The position numbers and the translations under genes are program-made. 55,305 nucleotides of DNA from Protaetiibacter sp. (GTDB lineage Bacteria > Actinomycetota > Actinomycetes > Actinomycetales > Microbacteriaceae), in contig JASLGG010000063.1 in NCBI GenBank assembly GCA_030150265.1, positions 1 to 55,305 on the forward strand, read 5' to 3'. Below the pieces are notes generated by a model, which saw nothing but the letters and a program-made list of their open reading frames with translations, ran no database searches and was not told the origin of the DNA. Shown here in pieces: positions 1 to 9,880 of this stretch; position 1 is the stretch's first letter, and the number at the start of each line of letters is the position of its first letter.

Positions 1-1990
1 AAAAATCATCTGCTATAAATGGCGATGTGATACTAGATCCGGTATAATTCAATAGATTTGTTTTTTTACCATCTTCATACATAAACAAATCACCGAATAA
101 TATCATTTTTCTAGCGAATTGGGAAGTTGGCACATTGATTATTGTGGATATATCATTATTGAACATGATATATCCATCTCCTGAAACAGAATCGAATCCA
201 ATACACACGAAATTTTCTTTCAATTGTGCAAATTGTGCAGTTTTGTTATATGTAGTGTATTGATTTACTGATGGGTCGTATAGCGTGTATATGATATTAA
301 TTTGAGTGCTAGTCTTTGTAATGGTTATACCGGCATTGATATCGTTTCTATCGCTTTGTAATGTCCATGATTTATCATTTCCGATGAAATAGATACCAAT
401 TGTGAACTTTCCACTATTATTGATGTTTTTGAAATAATTTATCGGATAATTCGATACAAATGAATTACAATATGATATTGTCGATTGTATAAATTCGAAT
501 TGGGATGGTTGTATCCGATCATATACGTAGGTTTTATTCGGAATAAATACCAAATCACTGGCTTTATCAAAGAATTTCACATTAGAGATTGGTGTTTTTA
601 ACGAGGTGACATTGGCATCAATCAATTGCTCGATATAATTATCATAAGTAGTTCGGAAATTAGGCTTTCCTGATAATGCCTGTTCCTTTGTGATTAAATC
701 TGGATAATAATAGCGATCAACCCACATATTATTATTGGATAATGGAGAGCCTGATAACCATGTGCACAAATAGTGTTGATTGCTATTAACGCTGATATTA
801 TTATCATAATAATAGATTTTATCTGCAAAGTTTGGTGTGTCGAATGCAAATGACCCCGATTTTCTAAATTTGGTATCATTGACATTCAATTGGGTATATG
901 GCATCATACTGGATGGCGACACAAAGGTGGTTTTGCCCGGTGTTATCGAATAATTGTGATTGTAACACACATAATTTAATTCCAAGTTTTCAGTAATTTC
1001 AGTCGGAATATCATTGAAAATAGAAGAATATTCTCGATAATGATCGACATAAATCGCATCTTTGGCTGACAGCATATTATTTGAAGATGAGAAATCATCT
1101 TTATTGTCGATCATTTGGTTTTTCAGAACCAATATATCGGTGGAAGATGATGTTGAATAATTTTTTCGATGTAGAAGGAAATTATTCTTCAAATCAAACA
1201 CACTTTTCAATTCATCGATATGACTATCGTTGCTATTGTATGTTATAAACGAAGTATCGATGGACACATTGGTTTCGATATACTTTTTTCTAGAAACTTC
1301 AAATTTATTGTCTAATATTTGTTGTTTGTTTTCGTCGGTCAATATATCCATTGTCAAATTATTTCCATTTTTATATAAAAAATAGAACCCATTTGATTTA
1401 TTTTGGAATAATAGAAGATATAAATTTTCTTGTTGGTAAATGTATTTGAAATAATGGGGTTCGTTTACATTTGGGTCATTTGTGACCAGATTTTCTTTTA
1501 TGAAAAATAAATTATCGTTGATATCAGATGCCAAATAGTATAACACATTATTGTGTAGGTGTGAAATCGTCATATTACCGTTTTCAAGAAACGACAATTC
1601 AAATAAACTGGTCAATTCGTTATATCCTTGAAAATATGCAGCACCGTAATTATAAATTTCATTGATTCTATCAGCATTTTGATAATATGATGGATCAATA
1701 GCGACAAAATTTAGATAAGAATCACCTTGCTTCAAATAAGTGAGAAATTTGGAAGATACGAACTCTTGATTCTCAATTTCACAGAAATCACTGGCCTTTT
1801 TGTTATCGGTTAAATAGAAATCCGTATAATTTTTAGATTTGAAATCATTTGCCCCCGATAAACACAATGCGAAATTGAATTGAAAGTCTCCAGTGAAACT
1901 TTTCTTATACTGTTTAAATAATACCCCATCCAAGTTGGAGCTTAATGGTAATGTATTTAATGTAGATAATGGTGTTATGCTAGAAGCCAC
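1..1990 (-). CDS. Large structural protein, C-terminus beyond window (partial)
   Basis: An open frame of 663 codons runs off the left edge with no stop. I choose the GTG at 1990 because a TAAATA box on the same strand (1996-2001) lies 5 nt before it, the spacing seen at many other starts here; a TTG at 1993 is the alternative. The protein is rich in Asn, Ser, Tyr and Thr and begins MASSITPLSTLN. I recognise no domain. It is the last visible gene of a minus-strand block with baseplate genes gp6 and gp25 upstream, so a tail or baseplate appendage is the likely role, by context only. Its TAAATA box shares its TAA with the stop codon of the preceding gene. Confidence 0.75.
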   Translation of the reverse strand, partial: MASSITPLSTLNTLPLSSNLDGVLFKQYKKSFTGDFQFNFALCLSGANDFKSKNYTDFYLTDNKKASDFCEIENQEFVSSKFLTYLKQGDSYLNFVAIDPSYYQNADRINEIYNYGAAYFQGYNELTSLFELSFLENGNMTISHLHNNVLYYLASDINDNLFFIKENLVTNDPNVNEPHYFKYIYQQENLYLLLFQNKSNGFYFLYKNGNNLTMDILTDENKQQILDNKFEVSRKKYIETNVSIDTSFITYNSNDSHIDELKSVFDLKNNFLLHRKNYSTSSSTDILVLKNQMIDNKDDFSSSNNMLSAKDAIYVDHYREYSSIFNDIPTEITENLELNYVCYNHNYSITPGKTTFVSPSSMMPYTQLNVNDTKFRKSGSFAFDTPNFADKIYYYDNNISVNSNQHYLCTWLSGSPLSNNNMWVDRYYYPDLITKEQALSGKPNFRTTYDNYIEQLIDANVTSLKTPISNVKFFDKASDLVFIPNKTYVYDRIQPSQFEFIQSTISYCNSFVSNYPINYFKNINNSGKFTIGIYFIGNDKSWTLQSDRNDINAGITITKTSTQINIIYTLYDPSVNQYTTYNKTAQFAQLKENFVCIGFDSVSGDGYIMFNNDISTIINVPTSQFARKMILFGDLFMYEDGKKTNLLNYTGSSITSPFIADDF

Positions 1991-1995
1991 CAAAA

Positions 1996-2001
1996 TATTT
2001 A
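1996..2001 (-). promoter_or_regulatory. TAAATA late-type box
   Basis: TAAATA on the minus strand, 5 nt before GTG 1990. TAA is the stop of the preceding gene. Confidence 0.45.
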
Positions 2002-2508
2002 GTTGTATGCTTCTATAATATAACCGTCTTTTTCGGTAGCAAAGGTGTGTTTTTTATTATTCGATGTTAATGGTAGAATGGTAGTATCGATGATCTTCAT
2101 ATCATAAATTGCTTCGAAATAATCATAAGATCTAATTTCAATTGGTATGATAAACCATGCACGATCACCATTGGAGTATTTGATATAAAATTGAGCTGAT
2201 AGGTTTTTGAATAATGTGTGTTCTGGTGGATAATACACATTATTGTATTCATTTTGGAAAATCGAACTGACTTTTCCGTATAAAACTTCATTTATAATAC
2301 TCTGCGTCCTATAATTTTTATAGGTGTTGTTGTCGAAATGGATGACTTTGCCGTCACCCCAATCAACATCCATACCCAATGGTATATACGATTCGACAAC
2401 ACCAGACAATACCACATTCAATGTGGTCAAATCTTCCAAATTTAGAGTATCTAAAATTTGGGTATAATTGGTGGTGTTGGATGAAAGAGTGATTGTTCGT
2501 ATATTCAT
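1999..2508 (-). CDS. Small virion-associated protein with PKD-like motif
   Basis: This 169-residue protein overlaps the preceding gene by the four bases ATGA, so it is probably translated by coupling. Around residues 45-55 it has VDWGDGK followed by an aromatic-rich strand, which resembles the W-x-F/W-GDG core of PKD (polycystic kidney disease, Ig-like) domains. The rest is unrecognised. PKD domains usually act as extracellular adhesion or spacing modules; here, beside baseplate genes, a virion surface or assembly role is inferred. The stop codon TAA forms the first half of the TAAATA box of the next gene. Confidence 0.75.
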   Translation of the reverse strand: MNIRTITLSSNTTNYTQILDTLNLEDLTTLNVVLSGVVESYIPLGMDVDWGDGKVIHFDNNTYKNYRTQSIINEVLYGKVSSIFQNEYNNVYYPPEHTLFKNLSAQFYIKYSNGDRAWFIIPIEIRSYDYFEAIYDMKIIDTTILPLTSNNKKHTFATEKDGYIIEAYN

Positions 2509-5219
2509 AGAATGAATTCTTCGTTAGATACTGTCGGGTTACCAGCGGAGATATTGAATGTTAATGTTGTTGTATATGTAGCATCAAAAATATTCGATTC
2601 TTGATCTTTTAATGGTGGATATTGCTTGTGGTTCAAGAATTTGATAGATGGCAATAATGTGAAATCATATTCTTGTAAAAATATATGATTATTTTGATCC
2701 TTTAGAATGAATGATATATTGAATATGTTATTTCTACTTGAATGTGTAAGCACTGGTTGATCGCACTTCAAATAACGAACATCATTACCAGATATGGTGA
2801 AAAATTCGGTATTGTTAGTAATATCAGCAATAGATTCTGGAAAAATAAGTTCATTTTTGAAATTGAATAGATCTAATTTATAGATTTCTGGATATAATAC
2901 AAATTGATTTGATGTAATTGTAGGTGTGAGTGTTTTCATCACACAATAATAGACATCATTTTTCACTTTGAATCTTGTCGATATTGCATTATATTGATTA
3001 TAATCATTTGTTATGATAACATTCGATGTTTTCGGATTGACGAAATCGTTATTACTAAAGACAATTTTGTCTGTTATTAGATAAGATGGGGTTTCGATGA
3101 AAAATACATCATTTACAAGATCAAAATTGAGAATGGAACCAGATAGTTCTTCAACCACTGATGGGGGAAACTTAGTTTTCAGATAAGGAAGGCCATCCAA
3201 CAAATTATTAGTTTGTTTTGTCCGATTGTTTTTAACATAAATGTGCCCATCTAGACCATCCCGAGAAAATAATGATTCTTTGACCCCCGATGCTGTATTG
3301 GTGTAGGTAGTTTTTTGGAAAACTTCGGAAGAATATGGGTAGGTTGGAACATCGAATTCATATTCCATGTTGTAGGTATCTGTGAATAAACCACCATTGA
3401 TTTCTATAGTATCATTACCCATCATCGGTCTAGATGATTGTGTATAATCAGCAGTTAACGAGGGGAATGCTGGATCTAATAATGCTCGTTGAATTGGATT
3501 GGATGTATGGAGACCACCTTCCATCAAAGTATTGAAATAATATACTCCATTTCCCGGAAATGCAGCTAGATCCGATGATATTGGATCATCATAGGCTTCT
3601 CCATTGGATTTGGTGAAAAATGCACCATCCATAAAAGCAGCTTCTCCAGTGGACACATTTTCAGTCGGCTGTATTAGTTCTTCATATGGTGAAAAATATC
3701 GGAAAAACAATGTCATCGGAGTCCCAGTTGCACTGAATCCGTTTGTAAAGGATGATAATCCAGATCTTATGGTTTCTTTATAAGTAGTATCATCATATAT
3801 ACTATAATCGAAATTATATCCTTCTCCATACAACTCATCATAGAATGTATGACCATTCAATTGAAGATTTTTTATCGTATTCGTATCGACATTTTGTATA
3901 GACTGTTCGAAATTGCCATCATTTTTCAATAATCCGAATATATTGTTATATATATCATGTTTTAAATCATGAATATAACCCAAATCAAACAAATTATTTA
4001 AATTTGGATTCTTGTTTATGTCATATTGGGAGGTATAACCATAATATGAAACATTATCTTGTTGATAAATTGGTTGATTTTTAGCTTCTCCAGAAGAAAA
4101 ATTTCTTTTAAAGTAGTCTGTATCGACAATAAATGTCAATACATCATCACCCGATGCATGTATTTTAGGATCTGGAAAATAATATAATGAATTTGGTTGT
4201 AATTGATCGAAATTAAACGAAAATGATAGGTTTTTACCATCAATCAATACAATTGATGTTTTGTGTGGTCTGAAAAATCCTACTTGTCTTGGTGTTTTAA
4301 ATGAATTTCTTAGGGTTGATGCGGTGGTGGGATAATCGATATTTAAAAAATTACCACTCGGATTATCCGCATTGAACAACTTACCTGATAAGAATTCATT
4401 AACAGTAGATCCAGTTGACAAATAATAGAAATCAGTCGATATATATTTCTCGGTGAGCTTACGCTTATTGTCGAAAATTTGATCTACTTCTTTTAACTCT
4501 TTCAATCGATCAGATACTCCTGCAAATATATCTGCAATAAGATCACTATCATCTCTTAGAAAGATATTTTCACCATAATCTAAATCTTTATCGTCATATA
4601 TTTTAGAATTTGGTATTTGATTGAAATATTCTGGATATGTATCATACAATTCCTCCAATTCGACTTCCAACATGGGTCTAATTGTATCCATGTTGTAGTG
4701 GAGTTGATTATCTTGTATATTTTCCAAATAATCAATGGTGATATCAACAATACCTTTTTGAATTCCAGTATTGGAACCCTTGATCTTCTTTTTAGTTACT
4801 TCAAATTTTGTTTTTTCCCGCTTATCATTATAATACGCGGCAATTTCTTTTAATTTTCTGCTATAAAATGGAATGATGGTATCCAAATCATATGGATCAT
4901 TGAAATCAATTTGATTTAAAAACTTTTTTTCTTCTAAAGTGGTGTAATTTATAGAAATATCTTCTATAAAATCACGATATCTTTCAATTATTATCTGCCG
5001 ATTGTCTATTGGTGTTTTGTTTTTAACAGCATTCCACCTTTTTAAATATTCATTATAGTAATTCTGTAAAACATCAGGCTCGAATGATACATTAATAGTC
5101 TTAATGAATGTCAAAAATGACATCGGATCAGACATGTCTAGTGTATATTGTTTCGCTACATTTGGATTTGTTATCGATTTTGGAACATCAGGATATCCAA
5201 GTTGTAATGAAAGTGCCAT
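2505..5219 (-). CDS. Large unknown structural protein, 904 aa
   Basis: A long open frame in the baseplate block, starting with ATG 8 nt after a TAAATA box (5228-5233). The N-terminal third is charged and helical in appearance (many Lys, Glu, Asp). The remainder is rich in Asn, Tyr, Phe and Ser, typical of phage beta-structured appendages. I recognise no named family. Its position between a PKD protein and the end of the block suggests a tail-appendage or baseplate-associated protein. It is separated from the upstream gene by 27 nt and overlaps the downstream one by 4 nt. Confidence 0.75.
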   Translation of the reverse strand: MALSLQLGYPDVPKSITNPNVAKQYTLDMSDPMSFLTFIKTINVSFEPDVLQNYYNEYLKRWNAVKNKTPIDNRQIIIERYRDFIEDISINYTTLEEKKFLNQIDFNDPYDLDTIIPFYSRKLKEIAAYYNDKREKTKFEVTKKKIKGSNTGIQKGIVDITIDYLENIQDNQLHYNMDTIRPMLEVELEELYDTYPEYFNQIPNSKIYDDKDLDYGENIFLRDDSDLIADIFAGVSDRLKELKEVDQIFDNKRKLTEKYISTDFYYLSTGSTVNEFLSGKLFNADNPSGNFLNIDYPTTASTLRNSFKTPRQVGFFRPHKTSIVLIDGKNLSFSFNFDQLQPNSLYYFPDPKIHASGDDVLTFIVDTDYFKRNFSSGEAKNQPIYQQDNVSYYGYTSQYDINKNPNLNNLFDLGYIHDLKHDIYNNIFGLLKNDGNFEQSIQNVDTNTIKNLQLNGHTFYDELYGEGYNFDYSIYDDTTYKETIRSGLSSFTNGFSATGTPMTLFFRYFSPYEELIQPTENVSTGEAAFMDGAFFTKSNGEAYDDPISSDLAAFPGNGVYYFNTLMEGGLHTSNPIQRALLDPAFPSLTADYTQSSRPMMGNDTIEINGGLFTDTYNMEYEFDVPTYPYSSEVFQKTTYTNTASGVKESLFSRDGLDGHIYVKNNRTKQTNNLLDGLPYLKTKFPPSVVEELSGSILNFDLVNDVFFIETPSYLITDKIVFSNNDFVNPKTSNVIITNDYNQYNAISTRFKVKNDVYYCVMKTLTPTITSNQFVLYPEIYKLDLFNFKNELIFPESIADITNNTEFFTISGNDVRYLKCDQPVLTHSSRNNIFNISFILKDQNNHIFLQEYDFTLLPSIKFLNHKQYPPLKDQESNIFDATYTTTLTFNISAGNPTVSNEEFIL

Positions 5220-5227
5220 GTTGATAA

Positions 5228-5233
5228 TATTTA
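5228..5233 (-). promoter_or_regulatory. TAAATA late-type box
   Basis: TAAATA on the minus strand, 8 nt before ATG 5219. Confidence 0.4.
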
Positions 5234-5246
5234 ATTTATCGAAATC

Positions 5247-7322
5247 TTAATCAACATATAAATCCAATGATGAATATAGTGCATCACTAATCATATTGAC
5301 AAATATACCATTATTTGACATAAGATCGAATTGTGTGGCTGATTGCGCTACCGTGGTCAATGGATTGGTAAAATCAATGGTATTGTTGGTGATAGTTCCA
5401 TCATATCCGGGAACATATTCGAAAAAATAATAGTATTTGTCGAAATCGATATATGCAAAATCCGATGGAAGGACCAATGGCCATCCCCAATCCCTATCAT
5501 ATGAACTCAATTGATATGTAATGGCTCCTGATAGTGCACTGAGAGGCTGCATAGTATTCAAAAGAGTATAATCTCCACTGAATTTTTCCAATGCTACAAT
5601 GGGGATTCCTGCGCTTATGATATATGTATTTGTATCGATGACATCACCCAGATTTCTACCATATTCTATTTTTGATGATCTTCCCTTTGGATCAAAATTT
5701 TGGTCGAATTTATTGGTGGTTCCGAATAGTTTGTTTTTATTTATAGATGCAAAATTTAGTATACGTTTAACTATTTCGGGATAGTTGAATAGTGTAGAAT
5801 CGTATATATTGACATCGGCTCCCAATAATTCCATATTCGACAAAAGAGCAAATAGTTCACATCTGTCAATATCCTGAGTATTTGCCACGAAGTTCGCTAT
5901 TTTTTCGTATATTTTTCTTCCTAGACTTTCATATGATGAACTTAATGTTCCAAATATACTGCCAAGGAAATCGTCAAACAATACCGGTTTATCGGTCATA
6001 CTTTCTTGGAAAATTAAATCCTTGAACATCTGACTACCATCTAAATCTTCATTTATTTTATAGATATTATAATAATCTTTTGGATATACATCGAATAATG
6101 CACTAGATCCAGATATATTGAACGTATTTGATTGATTATTCGTCACTGTGGTATTATCCACAACAATAGACACTCCCGATAATGGTGTTCTATCAGGGAG
6201 AGTAAATTGTATATATCCTCTAAATGATCCATAATGTGTTTGTCCAGATAATGTCGAATTGAGACTGCTTATGGTGTAATAAGTAGTTGGTAATGGATTA
6301 TTTCCAGACAATACATATATTGAAGAGAATGATGATAATGCTAATGGGGTGAAGTTTTTAACACTATAAGAATCACTGTCCTTTATTTTGATGACGAATG
6401 GTATTTTGATATCTTCGAATTTTATTGGAGCAATATCGAATGATGTTATATGAGTTCCCTCACCATCAATACCATTTGATGTAATTGAAAATGAATTTAC
6501 GTCCGTATTTGGCACGATTTCTGCTGAGAGTGCAACATTAAGATTGTTGAAATATGGTGCGATGCCGGTGTGATAATTGGTTAAAATATAATTATTTGTT
6601 TTATCGAAAAAGAAATCGATATTGATCCGATTCGATACTGAATCGTCCTTAAAATAGACTTCTTTTTGTCCAGACAATCCAACTATAAATCCATTCGGAT
6701 CATTTGATGTAGTTGGAATGATGGTAGATCCGCTTATTTTAGAATATAATGTGGTTGTCGGAATAGAAATCCTATCAATTTCTTGATATTGATTTGCTGA
6801 TAATGCCACATTGCTGAGTGTTTGATATACCGAATATGTGTTTTCTAAGTGTGAAAACTTATTTGCGCTGGTATTGAAATAATACGAACTATTGCTCCCA
6901 GAAACAGTGTAGAATATATTTGATGGTGGTTGATATGGCGGATAATATGCCTTTATTGCCCATGGTCCGTGTATTTTACCATTAGGTATAGGATCATCGT
7001 TTGCGGATATTGTGAATGTGAATGTGGTGTAATCGACAATTGTTATTATTTGAGAGAATACCGATATTTGGGCATTATCATAACAATCATAGACTACTAA
7101 ATTTACCACATATTGTCCCGGAAAATCATAATGTTTGATCGCACTTAATTGATTTGATGTAGATCCATCACCAAATGACCATACCACCTTGTGTGCAAAT
7201 GCATCTGTCAACTCTGGTATAAATTTCAACGGTGTTGCGCTCAATGCATATGTGCTTAATGATTTCTGATTGGTGAAATCATATACATCGAATGTTGTGT
7301 AGGTTGTGGCAAATTCACTCAT
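5247..7322 (-). CDS. PKD-domain baseplate-region protein, 691 aa
   Basis: Residues about 30-100 form a recognisable PKD domain: WSFGDGS, then HYDFPGQY and VVNLVVYD, the usual core plus the following Y-x-V-x-L-x-V strand. The middle is rich in Ser, Thr and Asn with many LSG and LSA turns, suggesting further beta modules. The part from about residue 430 to 600 is more helical and charged. PKD domains bind surfaces or act as spacers, so a host-contacting baseplate or short-fibre role is likely. The gene lies 23 nt downstream of gp6. No TAAATA box is evident, so it is probably transcribed with gp6. Confidence 0.7.
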   Translation of the reverse strand: MSEFATTYTTFDVYDFTNQKSLSTYALSATPLKFIPELTDAFAHKVVWSFGDGSTSNQLSAIKHYDFPGQYVVNLVVYDCYDNAQISVFSQIITIVDYTTFTFTISANDDPIPNGKIHGPWAIKAYYPPYQPPSNIFYTVSGSNSSYYFNTSANKFSHLENTYSVYQTLSNVALSANQYQEIDRISIPTTTLYSKISGSTIIPTTSNDPNGFIVGLSGQKEVYFKDDSVSNRINIDFFFDKTNNYILTNYHTGIAPYFNNLNVALSAEIVPNTDVNSFSITSNGIDGEGTHITSFDIAPIKFEDIKIPFVIKIKDSDSYSVKNFTPLALSSFSSIYVLSGNNPLPTTYYTISSLNSTLSGQTHYGSFRGYIQFTLPDRTPLSGVSIVVDNTTVTNNQSNTFNISGSSALFDVYPKDYYNIYKINEDLDGSQMFKDLIFQESMTDKPVLFDDFLGSIFGTLSSSYESLGRKIYEKIANFVANTQDIDRCELFALLSNMELLGADVNIYDSTLFNYPEIVKRILNFASINKNKLFGTTNKFDQNFDPKGRSSKIEYGRNLGDVIDTNTYIISAGIPIVALEKFSGDYTLLNTMQPLSALSGAITYQLSSYDRDWGWPLVLPSDFAYIDFDKYYYFFEYVPGYDGTITNNTIDFTNPLTTVAQSATQFDLMSNNGIFVNMISDALYSSLDLYVD

Positions 7323-7345
7323 TATAAAATCAATGGAAGATGTGA

Positions 7346-9169
7346 TTATTCATCTATCACTTCTATTTTATTTATGAGTCCATTCGGTCTATAAAAGTAA
7401 GGAAACTTGAAAAATGGTAAAGTGGTAGTTTGATTGACAAATTGCTCATCAACATTCTCAAATACTGGATTCCATGATATAAATGATACTCCATTAAATG
7501 ATATATTTTCAGATTTATTTGTAGTTCTTATAGATTTAATTCCATTTATGGATAGAATCGAGGTGGTCAATGCCGAAATATCGATAGTTTGGCCTAATTT
7601 ATTCGAATTGGGATCAAAGAATTTAACAATAGAATCTCTAACTTGTTTTTTGAGTATTTCTTTATTGATCTTATTATTATTTTCGCGAACAATCACCAAG
7701 CTCGTATCATTGTATGAATTTTTTGATGGTGTTAGATTAGAAAATCCCAAATCAAATGCAATATAGATAGGATCACGAGGAACAATTTCAGCAACGGCTG
7801 ATTTTTTGTCTTGTGTTAAGTCTTTAATGAGATTTTTGAAGCTATTTGATAGATAACTCGGATATTCCTCATCATTCAATAGAGTGAAATGTGGAACACA
7901 GAAAATATTGATATTGTTGAAATCACAACTATCCGCAAAGTTGACTTGGTTGATGATTACTCGATTTACCTTATTCGGATCAATGCATATTCTGTAGAAA
8001 TAATCGATATATTCCGAGATATATTTTTCATTATTGGCAACATTGATAGAGTTTAATATATTAGGTATGCTCTTCAATAAGAAAGTCTCATAATCATTAA
8101 CAGTCACCAATCTTAATTGGGCATTGATTAAAAATGGAGCATTTTGTCTAATTTGATCAACAGTTTCCGCCTCTGAAATAGTGGTGGAATTGGAAGTGTT
8201 TGTGAATGTCAACATTCCAGTATTATTGATATTTATAATCGTTGAATTGGCTGCCCCATAGGAAGTATCATTGTAAATACTATTGAATTGGCTGCTATTG
8301 AAATTATATAATTTATTACCATTGATGGTATTTTTACTGATTAGACCACGATCACCATCACTCAAAATATAATAAACCGCAACTTGATCACCTTTCTTCA
8401 ATTTTCTACCAAAAGTATCATTACCAAATTTTACTTCATAGTGACCATTTTCATTCAAACGAATATCGTAAATTCTAGAACCAGCATCCGATAAAAATAA
8501 ACTGTCCACTTCATCATAAGAACGCCACAATCCAGTTTCGATTTCTTTTACATAGATGCTGATAGTCCCATGTGAGATGAATCGGGTATCAGTAGTATCG
8601 ACTAAGTTATCAACTACAATGGGGAAAGTTTCATAATCAACCCCTTCTCCAGTATATATCGGATATTCTCCAATAGTTCCTTGATACAATATTACATTTT
8701 CGCCAATCGAATCGATAGTTTCAGTCGATGTGGTGTTTTTCTCGAAAAAGAAATCGTTTATGATGGTGTATTGTATATTATCGACTAAAAAATAGCTATA
8801 TTTCTTTAAAAGATAACTTCCGGGAGTCAAATCAGCATTTGCGATACATGCAATGGGGGCAATACTTGTTTGTGCTCCTGTTGGCTTATATTGAATGAGA
8901 TTCACGATCTTATTCATGTTTTCATATAATGAAGCTTGTGAAAACATGCTCTCCGATCCAGTTTGGTTCAAATAGAATAATAATACATGGTAGCTATAAG
9001 CAACAATATCGATAAATGCCGCTAAATTACTTCCTTCATAATTCTGATCGGTGAATTTAGCATTTTCATTAAGTCTTTGAATAATGAAATCTTTCAAAGA
9101 TACTGCATCGAAATTTACATATGCATTTTGAGGAAGATTATACTCTAAATTATAGTTATTCGATGACAT
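7346..9169 (-). CDS. 6: Baseplate wedge protein, T4 gp6-like
   Basis: The first 110 residues follow the gp6 / J-like baseplate pattern: a segment of the type FxxLKDFIIQRLN, then FTDQNYEGSNLAAFIDIVAY, then a run of helices leading to YKPTGAQTS. This family forms the wedge ring that joins to the tail hub. The length of 607 residues is close to T4 gp6 (660). It lies directly downstream of gp25, as in many T4-like genomes. A TAAATA box (9176-9181) is 6 nt before the ATG. The family call rests on the N-terminal pattern and gene order. Confidence 0.8.
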   Translation of the reverse strand: MSSNNYNLEYNLPQNAYVNFDAVSLKDFIIQRLNENAKFTDQNYEGSNLAAFIDIVAYSYHVLLFYLNQTGSESMFSQASLYENMNKIVNLIQYKPTGAQTSIAPIACIANADLTPGSYLLKKYSYFLVDNIQYTIINDFFFEKNTTSTETIDSIGENVILYQGTIGEYPIYTGEGVDYETFPIVVDNLVDTTDTRFISHGTISIYVKEIETGLWRSYDEVDSLFLSDAGSRIYDIRLNENGHYEVKFGNDTFGRKLKKGDQVAVYYILSDGDRGLISKNTINGNKLYNFNSSQFNSIYNDTSYGAANSTIININNTGMLTFTNTSNSTTISEAETVDQIRQNAPFLINAQLRLVTVNDYETFLLKSIPNILNSINVANNEKYISEYIDYFYRICIDPNKVNRVIINQVNFADSCDFNNINIFCVPHFTLLNDEEYPSYLSNSFKNLIKDLTQDKKSAVAEIVPRDPIYIAFDLGFSNLTPSKNSYNDTSLVIVRENNNKINKEILKKQVRDSIVKFFDPNSNKLGQTIDISALTTSILSINGIKSIRTTNKSENISFNGVSFISWNPVFENVDEQFVNQTTTLPFFKFPYFYRPNGLINKIEVIDE

Positions 9170-9175
9170 TACACT

Positions 9176-9181
9176 TATTTA
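9176..9181 (-). promoter_or_regulatory. TAAATA late-type box (gp6)
   Basis: TAAATA on the minus strand, 6 nt before the gp6 ATG at 9169. Confidence 0.45.
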
Positions 9182-9183
9182 AG

Positions 9184-9672
9184 TCACACAATCGTATAAC
9201 CAGAAGTTTTTAATTCGGATCTTATACTGACACCATAAACATTTAAAGATGGACAATCGATTTGAAATGTTATAGTATATTGTTGCTGTTCTTCATCTGG
9301 AACTACCATCACATCGTGAACCTTTATTCTTGGTTCCATTCGGGGTAATTTAGTTTCTATATCATCTGTGATGATTTGTGCGATATAATTATCAACCGGT
9401 TCGAATAGATATTGTTTTAAATCTACTCCATATGTCGGATTTAATATTTTTTGTCCGGGAGATGTTGTGAATGCGGTAACGATACTGTTTTTAACTGATT
9501 CGATATCGAATATCGCCTGAATATCCTTTTGATATTCTTTTCGATTTAAAACATTGTTGTAACTATAGGTCGGTTGCAAATCAAATGCAACATCCTTATA
9601 GAGAAATTCCTGATCGAGCGCATCTATTGTAATGTCAGGAGCCTTTAATGTTTTAATTTTTATATTACCCAT
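9184..9672 (-). CDS. 25: Baseplate wedge protein, T4 gp25-like (lysozyme-like fold)
   Basis: This 162-residue protein matches the gp25 / GPW family by its core: a segment AIFDIESVKNSIVTAFTTS, then PGQKILNPTYGVDLKQYLFEP, then a helix and a strand pattern ending in YTITFQIDCPS. gp25 plugs the wedge into the sheath-tube junction. It precedes gp6 with 14 nt between them. No TAAATA box lies close to the ATG; 2 nt separate it from the stop of the preceding small gene, so it is probably co-translated with that gene. Confidence 0.85.
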   Translation of the reverse strand: MGNIKIKTLKAPDITIDALDQEFLYKDVAFDLQPTYSYNNVLNRKEYQKDIQAIFDIESVKNSIVTAFTTSPGQKILNPTYGVDLKQYLFEPVDNYIAQIITDDIETKLPRMEPRIKVHDVMVVPDEEQQQYTITFQIDCPSLNVYGVSIRSELKTSGYTIV

Positions 9673-9674
9673 TG

Positions 9675-9872
9675 TTATTCGAATCTTTCCAATAATTTAT
9701 ATACACATTCATCGAATGTCATATTTTTTTCTTCATCCTCAGTATCCGCAACGCTATATAATTTTTTAAGATATTTTTTAGCCTCTTCTTCAGAAGAAGA
9801 ACATCCTTTTTTAGTTAGCGACCCATTTGGATTTTTACGGTAAACACATTTACCTTTTCTTACGTATGGCAT
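9675..9872 (-). CDS. Small basic protein with MTFD-type C-terminal segment
   Basis: A 65-residue protein. The N-terminal half is basic and Gly/Cys-containing (begins MPYVRKGKCVYRKNP, then KKGCSSSEEE). The last 15 residues, MTFDECVYKLLERFE, resemble the first residues of the upstream protein (MTFDQLVQLAEAKD), a possible shared packaging or assembly tag. A TAAATA box (9875-9880) is unusually close, 2 nt before the ATG, and shares its TAA with the stop of the upstream gene. Function unknown. Confidence 0.7.
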   Translation of the reverse strand: MPYVRKGKCVYRKNPNGSLTKKGCSSSEEEAKKYLKKLYSVADTEDEEKNMTFDECVYKLLERFE

Positions 9873-9874
9873 AA

Positions 9875-9880
9875 TATTTA
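9875..9880 (-). promoter_or_regulatory. TAAATA late-type box, close to ATG
   Basis: TAAATA on the minus strand, only 2 nt before ATG 9872; an outlier in spacing. TAA is the stop of the preceding gene. Confidence 0.35.
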
